DNA from: JANYBT01 sp038211475 | GTDB taxonomy: Bacteria; Acidobacteriota; Terriglobia; Terriglobales; Acidobacteriaceae | Direction: 5' to 3' | Length of the DNA stretch: 21,738 nt | Assembly (NCBI GenBank): GCA_038211475.1 | Contig: JBBQVN010000052.1 | Span: 1 to 21,738 of the forward strand | In this document: positions 6,509 to 14,630 of the stretch, piece by piece | Position numbering within the stretch: the stretch's first letter is position 1 | Layout: the number at the start of each line of letters is the position of its first letter | Translations under genes and position numbers: made by a program | Notes under the pieces: model-generated | What the model was told of the DNA's origin: nothing | Database searches by the model: none | Seen by the model: only the letters and a program-made list of their open reading frames with translations

Positions 6509-8107
6509 TTACTGCGTCATATGATTCGGCTCCGGACTTTCCACGAGATAGCCGATCGGTTTCAAGCGCAAGTCTGCAAGATCCTGGTCTTCCTGACGAA
6601 TCTGCCGGAACCTGCGCCGCACGCCTTCTGCATAAGCCACGACGGCGAGGTACATGATGGGCGCATGCCAGCTCAATTCATCATTTACCAGCGAATGAAG
6701 GCTCAAGAATCCCAAGCAAGCCAGCATTTCTAAGGCAAGTTGCCGTTGCTCCGAGACGAACAAACCCCTCGACCGGATACAGCGTATCAAGTACCACCAG
6801 GATAGAATCAGGGCAGCCGCAAATGGGATCAGACCCCACAGGCTGGTCCCGATGAATACTTCCACCCAGTCATTATGCATCATGGCAGCGCTGCCCACCC
6901 CCAGTTTGTCGAGCACCGCAAACCGCGCGGCATAGGCGCCGATGCCGGTGAATGGGTGTTGCATCCACTGCTTGAAGCCATACGCCCACCAGTCGGTGCG
7001 CCCGCTGAGAGTGAGTAGAGCGCCCGTAGGCTGATTGCGCTCCATGTAGGTAATGAACTGCTCCCGGAGCGTATGCCATGCGAATGGGAAGATCCAAATG
7101 CTGACCAGGACAACCGGGGTTACCACGCTAACGCATCGCAGAACCATGCGCCGTAACTGTGAATGGAACAAGCAGATCAGTCCCACCGAGAACAAAAACG
7201 CAATATTCGCCACACGCGTTTGGGTCAGGATCATGGACACCACGCTCACCACAAGCACGAATGAGTACCAGGGGCGATCTTTGGTGCGACCCGAGAGGGG
7301 CAGCAGACGGCACAGCGCGATTAGACCGAGAATGGCCCCTTCGGTCGCAATGCCGTTCGAGCTTTCCACCGGAAACACTCCGGTTAGCCGCCCGCCGTCC
7401 CAGGTCTCAGATGAAGGGAAAAAAGGCATGTTGACCCATACGGCCGCCAAAGCAAGTCCGAAAAAACAAAGTGTCCAATCGGTCAGTTTTTTGAAGTCGA
7501 CCCAGGTGTTCGCACTGGCCACAATCGCAGCCATCATGGAAACATCCACCGAAAACTCCAGCGCCTTGTACGCGGTCCAATCTGGCTTCACGGACCAGGT
7601 GATAGAAGCAACACAAACCAGGCAATAAATTCCCAGCCCACCGACGGCGCCCCGCAGAAAGTCGCGCAACCAGAAAGGCCGCTTCATCGAGAGGCGAACC
7701 AACAGAATCGCCCCCACGAGGATCTCGGGCACCACCCGCAGCAAGCCATAAGCATCAACGGGGTTGTTCCCCGCGGCACTAGCTTCGCGGATGCGAAACA
7801 CCAGCATGCTGAAGAACACCAGAGCCCACAACGGGTGCCACCATGTCCACGAACGGACCAAGACCCTAGCTTTGCGAGCCGCGATGCGCGATGCCTTGAA
7901 GACCCACACCGTGCTGGCAGGAATCAGAAGCGTCGCGACCAGCAGCCACAACAGTCCCCATTCTGGCGTGGCGGTGAGCAAACGTGCGGCACCCGCAAAG
8001 GAGAATCCGATGACCCCAAACAGCGCAACCAGTCCGACGCCGCCCAGCACGGGGTGGGTGAGCCGCGCGACGCGTTGTCCGGGCACGACACCTGTGTTCT
8101 GGTCCAT
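6509..8107 (-). CDS. O-antigen ligase/polymerase-like membrane protein (Wzy_C family), copy 2
   Basis: 532 residues from the ATG at 8107; a GTG three codons upstream (8116) is an alternative, and AGGTCGGTG precedes both. A multi-pass membrane protein with the same architecture as the 4666-6210 gene. It carries SGRTDWWAYGFK, HPFTGIGAYAARFAVLDK and HNDWVEVFIGTSLWGLIPF in the conserved periplasmic loop, plus a shared GVFPVESSNG upstream. In this family the loop handles undecaprenyl-diphosphate-linked glycan during polymerisation or transfer to an acceptor. The two genes look like an old tandem duplication, and one copy may now act as polymerase and the other as ligase, or each on a different acceptor. 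It is the first gene of the minus-strand exopolysaccharide operon and divergent from the epimerase gene at 8343. The C-terminal tail after the last helix is charged and differs from copy 1. Confidence 0.88.
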   Translation of the reverse strand: MDQNTGVVPGQRVARLTHPVLGGVGLVALFGVIGFSFAGAARLLTATPEWGLLWLLVATLLIPASTVWVFKASRIAARKARVLVRSWTWWHPLWALVFFSMLVFRIREASAAGNNPVDAYGLLRVVPEILVGAILLVRLSMKRPFWLRDFLRGAVGGLGIYCLVCVASITWSVKPDWTAYKALEFSVDVSMMAAIVASANTWVDFKKLTDWTLCFFGLALAAVWVNMPFFPSSETWDGGRLTGVFPVESSNGIATEGAILGLIALCRLLPLSGRTKDRPWYSFVLVVSVVSMILTQTRVANIAFLFSVGLICLFHSQLRRMVLRCVSVVTPVVLVSIWIFPFAWHTLREQFITYMERNQPTGALLTLSGRTDWWAYGFKQWMQHPFTGIGAYAARFAVLDKLGVGSAAMMHNDWVEVFIGTSLWGLIPFAAALILSWWYLIRCIRSRGLFVSEQRQLALEMLACLGFLSLHSLVNDELSWHAPIMYLAVVAYAEGVRRRFRQIRQEDQDLADLRLKPIGYLVESPEPNHMTQ

Positions 8108-8182
8108 CAGATTCACCGACCTGCGGATAGGGGACGGTCCAACGTGGAATGGTCTTTCTCGACCCGGAATGCTTTTTATCTC

Positions 8183-8212
8183 TTGACAGCCATCCCATGC
8201 TGAAAGTAAGCT
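8183..8212 (+). promoter_or_regulatory. Candidate promoter for the epimerase gene in the divergent region
   Basis: TTGACA (8183-8188), an 18-bp spacer and TAAGCT (8207-8212). The -35 is perfect and the -10 weak but keeps the first TA and last T. It would give a 5' leader of about 125 nt before the ATG at 8343. The region 8108-8342 must also carry the promoter of the opposite-strand Wzy operon, for which I see no clear boxes. Confidence 0.4.
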
Positions 8213-8342
8213 AAGCAGCGTTCCTGCTTGCTACCTCCCCGGCAAAGTAGCATACCGCATTGGCAACTTAGAAAAAAGGCAAAAGCACCGAGACGTCCAT
8301 CGCTTGGCATGCCGATCCGTGGACGAAGAGGGCAATGTTCTC

Positions 8343-9458
8343 ATGATCCTGGTGACCGGTGGCGCGGGGTACATTGGCAGCCGAATGGTGCCGATTTTGC
8401 TACAGGCCGGCCATGCTGTGCGCTTGGTCGATACGCTCTGGTTTGGTCGTTCGTTAGCCGATCATCCCAACCTCGAAGTGATTCAGGCGGACCTACTCAA
8501 TTGTGATTCAACATGGTTTCGTGACGTTGATACCATCATTCACCTCGCCGGACTGTCGAATGATGTGACCGCGGATTTTGCGCCTGAACAGAGTTGGCGC
8601 AGTAATGCACTGGCGAGTGAGGCGTTGGCCCGGACTGCGGCCGCCGTCTCTGATGTTGGCCAGCGCGAGATCCGCTGTTTGTTTGCCTCCACCTGTTCCG
8701 TGTACTACTCCGTGCAGCACGCCTCTGACACGACGGTTGTGGAGATGGACGAAGAGTCCATCATCTCCCCGATGGCAACCTATAGCCGCTCTAAGCGCGA
8801 AGCCGAAGTCTCGTTGCTCGCTGCCTCGCTGCATCATCCGCGCTTTGTTCCTGTGCTTCTGCGCATGGGGACGATCTTTGGCATATCGCCGCGCATGCGC
8901 TTCGATCTGGTGGTTAACACGTTCACCCTGAGCAGTTGGTGCGACCGCAAAATGACCCTTCATGGCTCGGCCGAGGTTTGGCGGCCCGTGCTGCACCTGG
9001 ACGACGCCATTGACGCCTACCTACACCTACTGTCTCAACCGTCACACCTGGTGCGCGGCCAGACCTTCAATGTGGTTTGCGAAAATCTACGCATCTCCGC
9101 GTTGGCGGCACACGTAGCCGAAACCTTGCGCATCCACCGCGGCGTCCAGGTGGATGTGGTGCGCGACGACGAGGTGGACAACGGTTCGCGCAGCTACTCA
9201 GTGAATGCCGGCAAGATCGAGCAAATGCTGGGCTTTCGCGCTCGCCGCGACGTCGCCAACGCGGTGCTTTCGATTTGGGATGCTTTGGATCGCGGAGATT
9301 TCGGCCCAGACCCCCGCAATAATTCCCGCTTCTTTAATATTCGATGGCTAATGAATGGGCTCTTGGCGCGCGAAGAGGACCACCTGCGAGGTTTGATCGG
9401 GTTTCAATTTTCAAGGCCGCCAGGCGCGAAAGACCGGAGCACGGTTCTGCCGGCGTAG
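8343..9458 (+). CDS. NAD-dependent epimerase/dehydratase (extended SDR)
   Basis: 371 residues from the ATG at 8343, chosen over an in-frame start at 8304 because GAAGAGGGC lies 9 nt before it and the protein then begins directly with the Rossmann motif MILVTGGAGYIGS. TGGAGYIG (5-12) binds NAD(P). LFASTCSVY (113-121) supplies the catalytic Ser/Thr region, and Tyr147-x3-Lys151 (YSRSK) is the catalytic pair of extended SDR sugar-nucleotide epimerases and dehydratases. Enzymes of this class oxidise and reduce nucleotide-sugars at C4 during epimerisation or dehydration. It is the first gene of the plus-strand block and is followed by a C7-cyclitol-synthase-like gene, so a cyclitol or cyclitol nucleotide is a possible substrate, though an ordinary NDP-sugar is equally possible. 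Confidence 0.92.
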   Translation: MILVTGGAGYIGSRMVPILLQAGHAVRLVDTLWFGRSLADHPNLEVIQADLLNCDSTWFRDVDTIIHLAGLSNDVTADFAPEQSWRSNALASEALARTAAAVSDVGQREIRCLFASTCSVYYSVQHASDTTVVEMDEESIISPMATYSRSKREAEVSLLAASLHHPRFVPVLLRMGTIFGISPRMRFDLVVNTFTLSSWCDRKMTLHGSAEVWRPVLHLDDAIDAYLHLLSQPSHLVRGQTFNVVCENLRISALAAHVAETLRIHRGVQVDVVRDDEVDNGSRSYSVNAGKIEQMLGFRARRDVANAVLSIWDALDRGDFGPDPRNNSRFFNIRWLMNGLLAREEDHLRGLIGFQFSRPPGAKDRSTVLPA

Positions 9459-9639
9459 CAAGCTCTCCGAAGCGGCGGATCGTGCGCGATTGCTGCGGTG
9501 CACTTAGTCAGCCGAAACGGGCTGATGACGGCTTTGAGGCGCTGCACCTGGCGCTCTCTGAGTTGCAGTTAGAGGTGACCTATTTTGGGAGCATCTACAG
9601 TGTTGCGCATTTTAGAATTGCGCCGCGTATGACCGATTC

Positions 9640-9645
9640 TATACA
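9640..9645 (+). promoter_or_regulatory. Possible -10 box just upstream of the cyclase gene
   Basis: TATACA at 9640-9645, 35 nt before the ATG at 9680, with a poor -35 candidate TTGCGC 16 bp upstream (9618-9623). If real, the cyclase gene has its own promoter in the 221-bp gap after the epimerase gene. The -35 matches only at TTG, so this is weak. Confidence 0.22.
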
Positions 9646-9679
9646 ATTCAGAGCACTTCCGACGCCGTCAGGTAGTTCT

Positions 9680-10921
9680 ATGCGGGATTTTAAATCTCGG
9701 AAAGACAGTCCCTCGCACTCTCCTTCGCTCGAGTCCCAGACCGTCAATTCCCACCGTACCAATACGACCCGGCAAGTGCACTACGACGTTTACATGACCG
9801 CGGGCAACATCGAATCCTGCTGCGAGGTACTGGAAGAGATGGTTGCGACGCGCGCCGCATTGCTCATCAGCACGCCGACGGTAGCGCGCCTCTATGCCAG
9901 CCAGATCTATGACCATTTGCGGAAACATAGCGACCGCATCTCGCTCTCGGTACTCGACTGTTCGGAAGCCACTAAGTCCATCTCGCAGGTCGAACGGGTG
10001 TGCGAGAAAGCAACCGACATCTTGCTTGATCGCACGGGATTGATCGTGGGCATCGGCGGAGGTGTGTGCACCGACATCGCTACCTTTGCCGCCTCGTGGA
10101 TCCGGCGCGGCGTCGGCTACATCCGCGTCCCCACCACCCTTCTGGGCCAAGTAGATGCCGGTGTGGGCATCAAGGGGGGTGTAAATTTCTGCGGCAAGAA
10201 GAGCTACCTGGGATGTTTCTATCCCCCCAAGGCGGTGGTCATCACGCCTTGGTTTCTGCGTTCTCTTTCGCCCAAGAGTTTGCGCGAAGGCTTTGCAGAG
10301 ATGATTAAGATTGCCATTGTTCGCGACCGGCATCTCTTCGAGTTGCTGGAGAAATCAGCTGTGGCACTCTTAAACATGCGCTTTACGCCGCTCGACGCCG
10401 CCGGGAAAGAAGTTCTTTGGCTGGCCGCTACCGGCATGATGGATGAACTTGAGCCCAACCTTTTTGAAGACCAGACTTATCGGCGGTTAGTGGACTTCGG
10501 CCACACGTTCAGTCCTGCGTTGGAAGCGGCGTCGAATTTTGAAATCTCGCACGGCGAAGCCGTCGCCATCGATATGGCACTCACGATGGTTGTAGGCGAC
10601 CAGCTCGGGCTGATGCCGTCTGAGGATTGCACCCGCACCATCAAGCTCTTACTCGACCTGCAGTTGCCCGTGTGGTCGCCCTTGCTGACCTTTGATCTTT
10701 GTCTCCGCGGTTTGCAAGAGAGCGCCTTGCATCGCGGCGGCACTCCCAATCTTGTGGTTCCTACCTCCATTGGTCAGGCCATCTTCATCGAGCAGATTGA
10801 CACGCTGCTGCCCGTACTCGACAATGCGCTTGCGCTATTACGAAGAATCGGGCAAGGCGTCAACGAAATTATGCCCGATGGGCCGCAAAACCTGCCTTTG
10901 GCTGCCGACTCCATGGCGTGA
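9680..10921 (+). CDS. Sugar-phosphate cyclase, 2-epi-5-epi-valiolone synthase-like (DHQ synthase superfamily)
   Basis: 413 residues from the ATG at 9680, preceded by AGGTAG. The frame is open further upstream (to 9344, overlapping the epimerase gene), but that extension matches nothing I know and 413 fits the family. Superfamily motifs: GGGVCTDIATF (126-136) for NAD+, VPTTLLGQVDAGVGIKGGVNF (about 150-170), LREGFAEMIKIA, Asp272-Phe-Gly-His-Thr-Phe-Ser-Pro279 and SHGEAVAIDM (290-299). Dehydroquinate synthases read NFGHTxGHAxE and normally DSSVGGKTG. Here they are DFGHTFSPALE and DAGVGIKGG, the form found in EEVS enzymes such as AcbC and ValA, which cyclise sedoheptulose 7-phosphate to 2-epi-5-epi-valiolone. 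It is most likely a C7-cyclitol synthase of that type, with a small chance of another sugar-phosphate cyclase. The product should feed the kinase, nucleotidyltransferase and transferases downstream. Confidence 0.85.
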   Translation: MRDFKSRKDSPSHSPSLESQTVNSHRTNTTRQVHYDVYMTAGNIESCCEVLEEMVATRAALLISTPTVARLYASQIYDHLRKHSDRISLSVLDCSEATKSISQVERVCEKATDILLDRTGLIVGIGGGVCTDIATFAASWIRRGVGYIRVPTTLLGQVDAGVGIKGGVNFCGKKSYLGCFYPPKAVVITPWFLRSLSPKSLREGFAEMIKIAIVRDRHLFELLEKSAVALLNMRFTPLDAAGKEVLWLAATGMMDELEPNLFEDQTYRRLVDFGHTFSPALEAASNFEISHGEAVAIDMALTMVVGDQLGLMPSEDCTRTIKLLLDLQLPVWSPLLTFDLCLRGLQESALHRGGTPNLVVPTSIGQAIFIEQIDTLLPVLDNALALLRRIGQGVNEIMPDGPQNLPLAADSMA

Positions 10922-11436
10922 GAGCAGGCTCGTCCTAGCGATTATCGTCAACCGATAACCGGACAAAAACTCCGGTGAAGCTCCGGCTCGCGGTGTTTGG
11001 GGAGTTTTTCCGTTCACTGAGGCTGGCGACAGCAACTTTACTTGCGCTGCCGCTCCTAGAATTGACGTTGCATGGGACGATGGTCGGGAACGAAATGAAT
11101 CGTTTTCTGGAGGGTCTACAGAAAATATTTGTCATTGACAAGGCGTTAGGCGGGCGGTATTCTTCGGAAAAAATGACGGGATGTAGTTTCTTCGGTACGC
11201 AAGCCCCTGGCTAAACTTGAAACTCGACTGAGAAGTCTTCTCAAGGCGTCAAGCAGGCACATTTGGGTTGTTTGGCAGGTATTATCGCTGCTGTTCCTAG
11301 CGGTATCACTATGGATCCCATCATCGTAGCTTCACCGAATACTAGCCGAACCGCAACCTAGAGTGCGAGGGATCGCGCTCGTCGTGCCGGGTAACTGGGT
11401 CTCAATTCCTTGATCTCGTTCTTCAGAGAGGAAGTT
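10922..11436. other. Non-coding stretch with decayed coding sequence (515 bp)
   Basis: No intact gene. Its first part (10975 to about 11140) looks like a broken GH4-type gene start, entered separately. The later part contains, in the frame read from about 11191, a hydrophobic run HIWVVWQVLSLLFLAVSLW ending at a TAG near 11326, without a plausible start codon. It may be the relic of a membrane protein. The last 30 bp carry the ribosome-binding site of the phosphoesterase gene. Confidence 0.5.
10975..11140 (+). pseudogene. Decayed N-terminus of a GH4-type gene (relic paralogue of 15601-16812)
   Basis: From the GTG at 10975 the translation begins MKLRLAVFG, against MKVRLAVLG in the intact GH4-like gene. 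After a frameshift near 11002 a second frame reads FPFTEAGDS, matching SPFTAALVDS. A shift back gives LPLLELTLHG against LPALEMVLHG. Three blocks in the right order and nearly the right spacing, spread over two frames, indicate a once-functional GH4 start that suffered indels. Beyond LTLHG the similarity fades and no downstream GH4 motif is visible. It sits 53 bp after the cyclase stop, so an ancestral arrangement may have had the GH4-like gene directly after the cyclase. The alignment was made by eye. Confidence 0.55.
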
Positions 11437-13887
11437 ATGAAGTTTGCTACTCTTTTCGTCTCATTGTTTTCATTAGTGACGCCGACGATGGCACAGGGAA
11501 TCAACCAAATCCAGCACATCGTCTTCATCATCAAGGAAAATCACAGTTTCGATAATTATTTTGGGACCTTTCCCGGCGCAAATGGCGCAACCACCGGAAA
11601 AATATCCACCGGTCAGGTGCTTTTTCTTGGCCACACTCCCGACCAGTCACGCGACTTGGGTCACACCTACAACGATGCCGTGGTCTCGATTGACAGCGGA
11701 AAGATGGACAAGTTTGACGTTGGAGTGACGCTCTGCAACGTCAATGGCGACTACCAGTGCATGTCGCAATACCAGCAGTCTGATCTTCCCAATTACTGGA
11801 CCTATGCTCAGACCTTTACTCTGGCCGACAACATGTTCTCGTCGCTGGAAGGACCCAGCTTTCCCAACCATCTCTACACCGTCGCCGCGCAGAGTGGTGG
11901 GGCCATCGGCAATCCGAATGACCCAAACAACCAAACTTCGCCCATCTGGGGTTGTGACGCCGGCGCCACCAGTACCGTGACGGTGATGGACACGTCGGGC
12001 AAAAAGAGCGAAGTCTTTCCGTGTTTTGACTTCCAAACCCTGGCCGATTCCCTGCAGACGGCAGGCGTTACATGGAAGTACTACGCGCCCAGCAAGGGGC
12101 AGAGCGGTTACGTGTGGTCCGCCCTGGATGCCATCAGTCACATCCGCAACGGTTCACTCTGGGGAACGAACGTCGCGCCGTACGCGCAGTTCACCACCGA
12201 CGCACTGGCGGGGACCCTGCCTTCGGTCTCCTGGCTGGTTCCGGACGGGCCCGACAGCGAGCACCCAAGTGCCAGTGTATGCGCGGGCGAGAACTGGACG
12301 ATCCAGCAGATCAACGCCGTCATGCAAGGCCCTGACTGGGGGTCTACCGTGATTTTCTTGACCTGGGATGATTTTGGCGGCTTCTATGATCATGTGGCTC
12401 CGCCGGCGCCAGATATTTACGGACTCGGTCCACGTGTTCCGTTGCTGATTATTTCGCCATTTTCCAAGCCGGGGTACATCTCACACATCCAGTACGAGTT
12501 CTCGTCGGTCCTGAAGACGATCGAAGAACGATATGGCCTCGCGTCCCTGTCTTCGCGAGACGCGAGCGCGAACGATATGCTCGACAGTCTCAACTTCAAT
12601 CAGACGCCCTTACCGCCGTTGATATTGTCCACGCGTTCTTGTCCGGCTTCCGGTCCGCAACTTAGCGTCGGAGGGCAAAACGTCGCTTTCGGCAATGTGG
12701 CAGCCGGGACAACCGGAGTCGCGACTCGCACCGCCCAAAACACCGGAACCGCAACCTTGAATATCACCAGCGTGACGGCGAGCGCGAATTTCGGACAATC
12801 CAATACCTGCGGAAGTTCCCTGACAGTCGGTCAGAAATGTACCTTCACCCTGACGTTTTCTCCGACCACTACCGGGGCGTTCACCGGCAATGTTTACATC
12901 TACGATAACGCGACGGACAGCCCTCAGGAGTATGACCTTACCGGGACAGGGATGGTGGACGTAAATACAGCGCCAACCAGCCTCGCCTTTGGGGATCAGG
13001 TGGTGGGCACGACGAGCCCAACGCAATCGGTCACGGTGACGAACAATCTGGCAACGGCACTCTCCATCACCAGCATCAGCACATCGGGAGACTTCGGGCA
13101 GACCAATACCTGCGGTAGTTCACTTGCTGCCGGCGCAAGTTGCACCGTGTCGGTGACTTTCACGCCTCAGCAGACCGGAACGCGAGCGGGGACCATCACC
13201 CTCTCCGACAACGCACCGATCGGAAATCCTCAAACTGTGAGCCTGACCGGTAACGGAACCACCAGCGGCGCCGCGGTAACTCTCGTGCCGACCAGTCTTA
13301 CCTTTGCATCCCAGACGATCGGCACCACCAGCAAGGCGCAGCTCGTTTCCTTGACCAACACGGGAAATGCCAGACTCAACATCACCAGCATTGTCGCGAG
13401 TGGAGATTATTCGCAGACCAACAGTTGCGGAACGGGCGGCAAGGGGGGAACGGGGTGCAGCATCTATGTATCCTTCACGCCCACCGCCGCGGGCACCCGC
13501 ACGGGGGCTATCACCATCTCCGATAATGCAGGCACAGGCACGCAAACCGTATCGCTCACAGGGACGGGGTCGGCCAACGGCGCGGCTGTTACCCTACTAC
13601 CCACGAGCCTGACTTTCGCCGCGCAAAAAGTGGGTACCACCAGCGCCACGCAAGTGGTAAAACTTACTAATACCGGTGGCAGCACGCTCACCATTAGTAA
13701 TATCGCCGCGAGCGGAGACTTCGCGCAGACCAATACTTGCGGGACGGGAGGGAAAGCCGGCGCGACATGCAGCATCCGCGTCACTTTCACTCCCACGGCC
13801 ATCGGCTCCCGCACCGGAAACGTCACTATTACCGATAACGCCGGTTCAGGAACGCAAACCGTTCCTCTGACGGGCACCGGAAATTGA
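11437..13887 (+). CDS. Secreted phospholipase C/acid phosphatase-like phosphoesterase with four Ig-like repeats
   Basis: 816 residues from the ATG at 11437, preceded by AGAGAGGAAG; an upstream in-frame ATT at 11410 is less likely. A signal peptide MKFATLFVSLFSLVTPTMA is visible, with cleavage expected near AQG. The catalytic domain (about 25-395) has the phosphoesterase (PF04185-type) signatures IKENHSFDNYFGTFPG, SLEGPSFPNHLYTVAAQSG, WDDFGGFYDHVAPP and LGPRVPLLIISPFSK. In known members Glu, Asn, Asp and His of such motifs bind the metal and phosphate. The family includes bacterial phospholipases C and AcpA acid phosphatases. The rest is four roughly 100-residue SPD-2/Hydin-type (choice-of-anchor D) beta-sandwich repeats, which probably serve in surface attachment or binding. 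It probably acts outside the cytoplasm on phosphodiesters or phosphomonoesters, and interrupts the sugar-gene cluster without an obvious link to it. Confidence 0.92.
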   Translation: MKFATLFVSLFSLVTPTMAQGINQIQHIVFIIKENHSFDNYFGTFPGANGATTGKISTGQVLFLGHTPDQSRDLGHTYNDAVVSIDSGKMDKFDVGVTLCNVNGDYQCMSQYQQSDLPNYWTYAQTFTLADNMFSSLEGPSFPNHLYTVAAQSGGAIGNPNDPNNQTSPIWGCDAGATSTVTVMDTSGKKSEVFPCFDFQTLADSLQTAGVTWKYYAPSKGQSGYVWSALDAISHIRNGSLWGTNVAPYAQFTTDALAGTLPSVSWLVPDGPDSEHPSASVCAGENWTIQQINAVMQGPDWGSTVIFLTWDDFGGFYDHVAPPAPDIYGLGPRVPLLIISPFSKPGYISHIQYEFSSVLKTIEERYGLASLSSRDASANDMLDSLNFNQTPLPPLILSTRSCPASGPQLSVGGQNVAFGNVAAGTTGVATRTAQNTGTATLNITSVTASANFGQSNTCGSSLTVGQKCTFTLTFSPTTTGAFTGNVYIYDNATDSPQEYDLTGTGMVDVNTAPTSLAFGDQVVGTTSPTQSVTVTNNLATALSITSISTSGDFGQTNTCGSSLAAGASCTVSVTFTPQQTGTRAGTITLSDNAPIGNPQTVSLTGNGTTSGAAVTLVPTSLTFASQTIGTTSKAQLVSLTNTGNARLNITSIVASGDYSQTNSCGTGGKGGTGCSIYVSFTPTAAGTRTGAITISDNAGTGTQTVSLTGTGSANGAAVTLLPTSLTFAAQKVGTTSATQVVKLTNTGGSTLTISNIAASGDFAQTNTCGTGGKAGATCSIRVTFTPTAIGSRTGNVTITDNAGSGTQTVPLTGTGN
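12658..13884 (+). repeat. Four tandem Ig-like (SPD-2/Hydin-type) repeats in the phosphoesterase gene
   Basis: Units of about 303-312 bp at roughly 12658-12957, 12958-13263, 13270-13578 and 13582-13884. Each encodes a version of TSLTFASQxVGTTS...TNTG...ITSIxASGDFxQTNTCG...CSIxVTFTPTxxGTRTGxITIxDNA...QTVxLTGTG. Units 3 and 4 are the most alike, including a GTGGKxGxxC variant absent from units 1 and 2, so they probably arose by the latest duplication. Each unit keeps two cysteines that could form an intradomain disulfide. Confidence 0.9.
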
Positions 13888-14051
13888 TGATCACAGGCGA
13901 ACGGCCACATCAAATGGGCGCGAGCGTTCGGATGTGCTGGCATCATCTTTTCTGCGGAGTGATTCAGTATGCGCACCCCGCCTCGTAATTTCTCGGGATT
14001 CCGGATGTCAGGCACACCCGCCACGCGTGACAGGTTAATGGGTGCGCTGGA

Positions 14052-14630
14052 TCATGCGCCTGCCAGCTTGTCTGGATCAAAGCGTTCCTTGTCATTCTCC
14101 AGGCTTGGCGTTTCGACGATGATCGTCAGCCCTCCCAACGAAACGTGATGGGGTACGCCCGGAGCAAAAATCATTACGCCACCGTGCTCTAGCTTCACAG
14201 AGTAAATTTTTCCGTCTTCACTCGACTGGTAATCCGCACCCATAGGCTCCACCGAAACGTAAATCTCTCCGTGCTTAGGATGGAGGTGCCAATCTTGTGG
14301 ACGGCGGTCGTTGGCGGCAGACAGGGCAAACGGTCCGTGCTCCCGGGACGCAGCTTGAACCCCATCCGCCTGATTCACCGGCGGTGACTTCGATGTTCCC
14401 GCGAATTCTGACGACTCGCACACCCAGTTTGGATCGCCCTCTGACGCATGTTTCCACACCGGTCCCGACGCGGCGCGCTCGTATTTTACGCTGCCGCCTC
14501 TCGCACGAAGTTGGTCGCACTGCGCGTCCGAGAGCCGTTGCGGAACGATGATCTTCACATCCTGTCGTCGATTGGTTTGTAACTGTTCCCGGAGTTCCTC
14601 CATTGGAATCGCGAGTACGTCCCTAGTCAT
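14052..14630 (-). CDS. Cupin-domain protein
   Basis: 192 residues; ATG at 14630 preceded by AGGTG. The C-terminal half is a cupin barrel with DWHLHPKHGEIYVSVEP (His115, His117, Glu122) and PGVPHHVSLGG (His161 or His162), the usual 2-His/1-Glu metal-binding set plus the fourth ligand. The N-terminal 100 residues are hydrophilic and match nothing I recognise. Cupins in sugar clusters act as epimerases or isomerases, or as sensors of small ligands; here the role is unknown. It is transcribed towards the phosphoesterase and divergent from the phosphoglycosyl transferase gene, so it may share regulatory DNA with the latter (14631-14907). I see no signal peptide, so it should be cytoplasmic. Confidence 0.75.
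   Translation of the reverse strand: MTRDVLAIPMEELREQLQTNRRQDVKIIVPQRLSDAQCDQLRARGGSVKYERAASGPVWKHASEGDPNWVCESSEFAGTSKSPPVNQADGVQAASREHGPFALSAANDRRPQDWHLHPKHGEIYVSVEPMGADYQSSEDGKIYSVKLEHGGVMIFAPGVPHHVSLGGLTIIVETPSLENDKERFDPDKLAGA

Noticed and set aside
9344..9679. In-frame extension of the cyclase gene by 112 codons, overlapping the epimerase gene
   Set aside because: The extra sequence has no family match and lacks a ribosome-binding site at its start, while the ATG at 9680 has AGGTAG upstream and gives a family-typical length.
12658..13884. CRISPR-like or tandem DNA repeat array
   Set aside because: The periodicity of about 300 bp is a coding repeat of Ig-like domains; unit sequences differ strongly at the nucleotide level and there are no short spacers.
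13898..13930. CGAACG/CGTTCG inverted repeat after the phosphoesterase gene as a terminator
   Set aside because: The stem is only 6 bp with a 21-nt loop and there is no T-tract.
13464..14024. Long minus-strand frame opposite the Ig-like repeats
   Set aside because: It is a shadow produced by the repetitive codon usage of the repeats on the plus strand; the protein is low-complexity and matches nothing.
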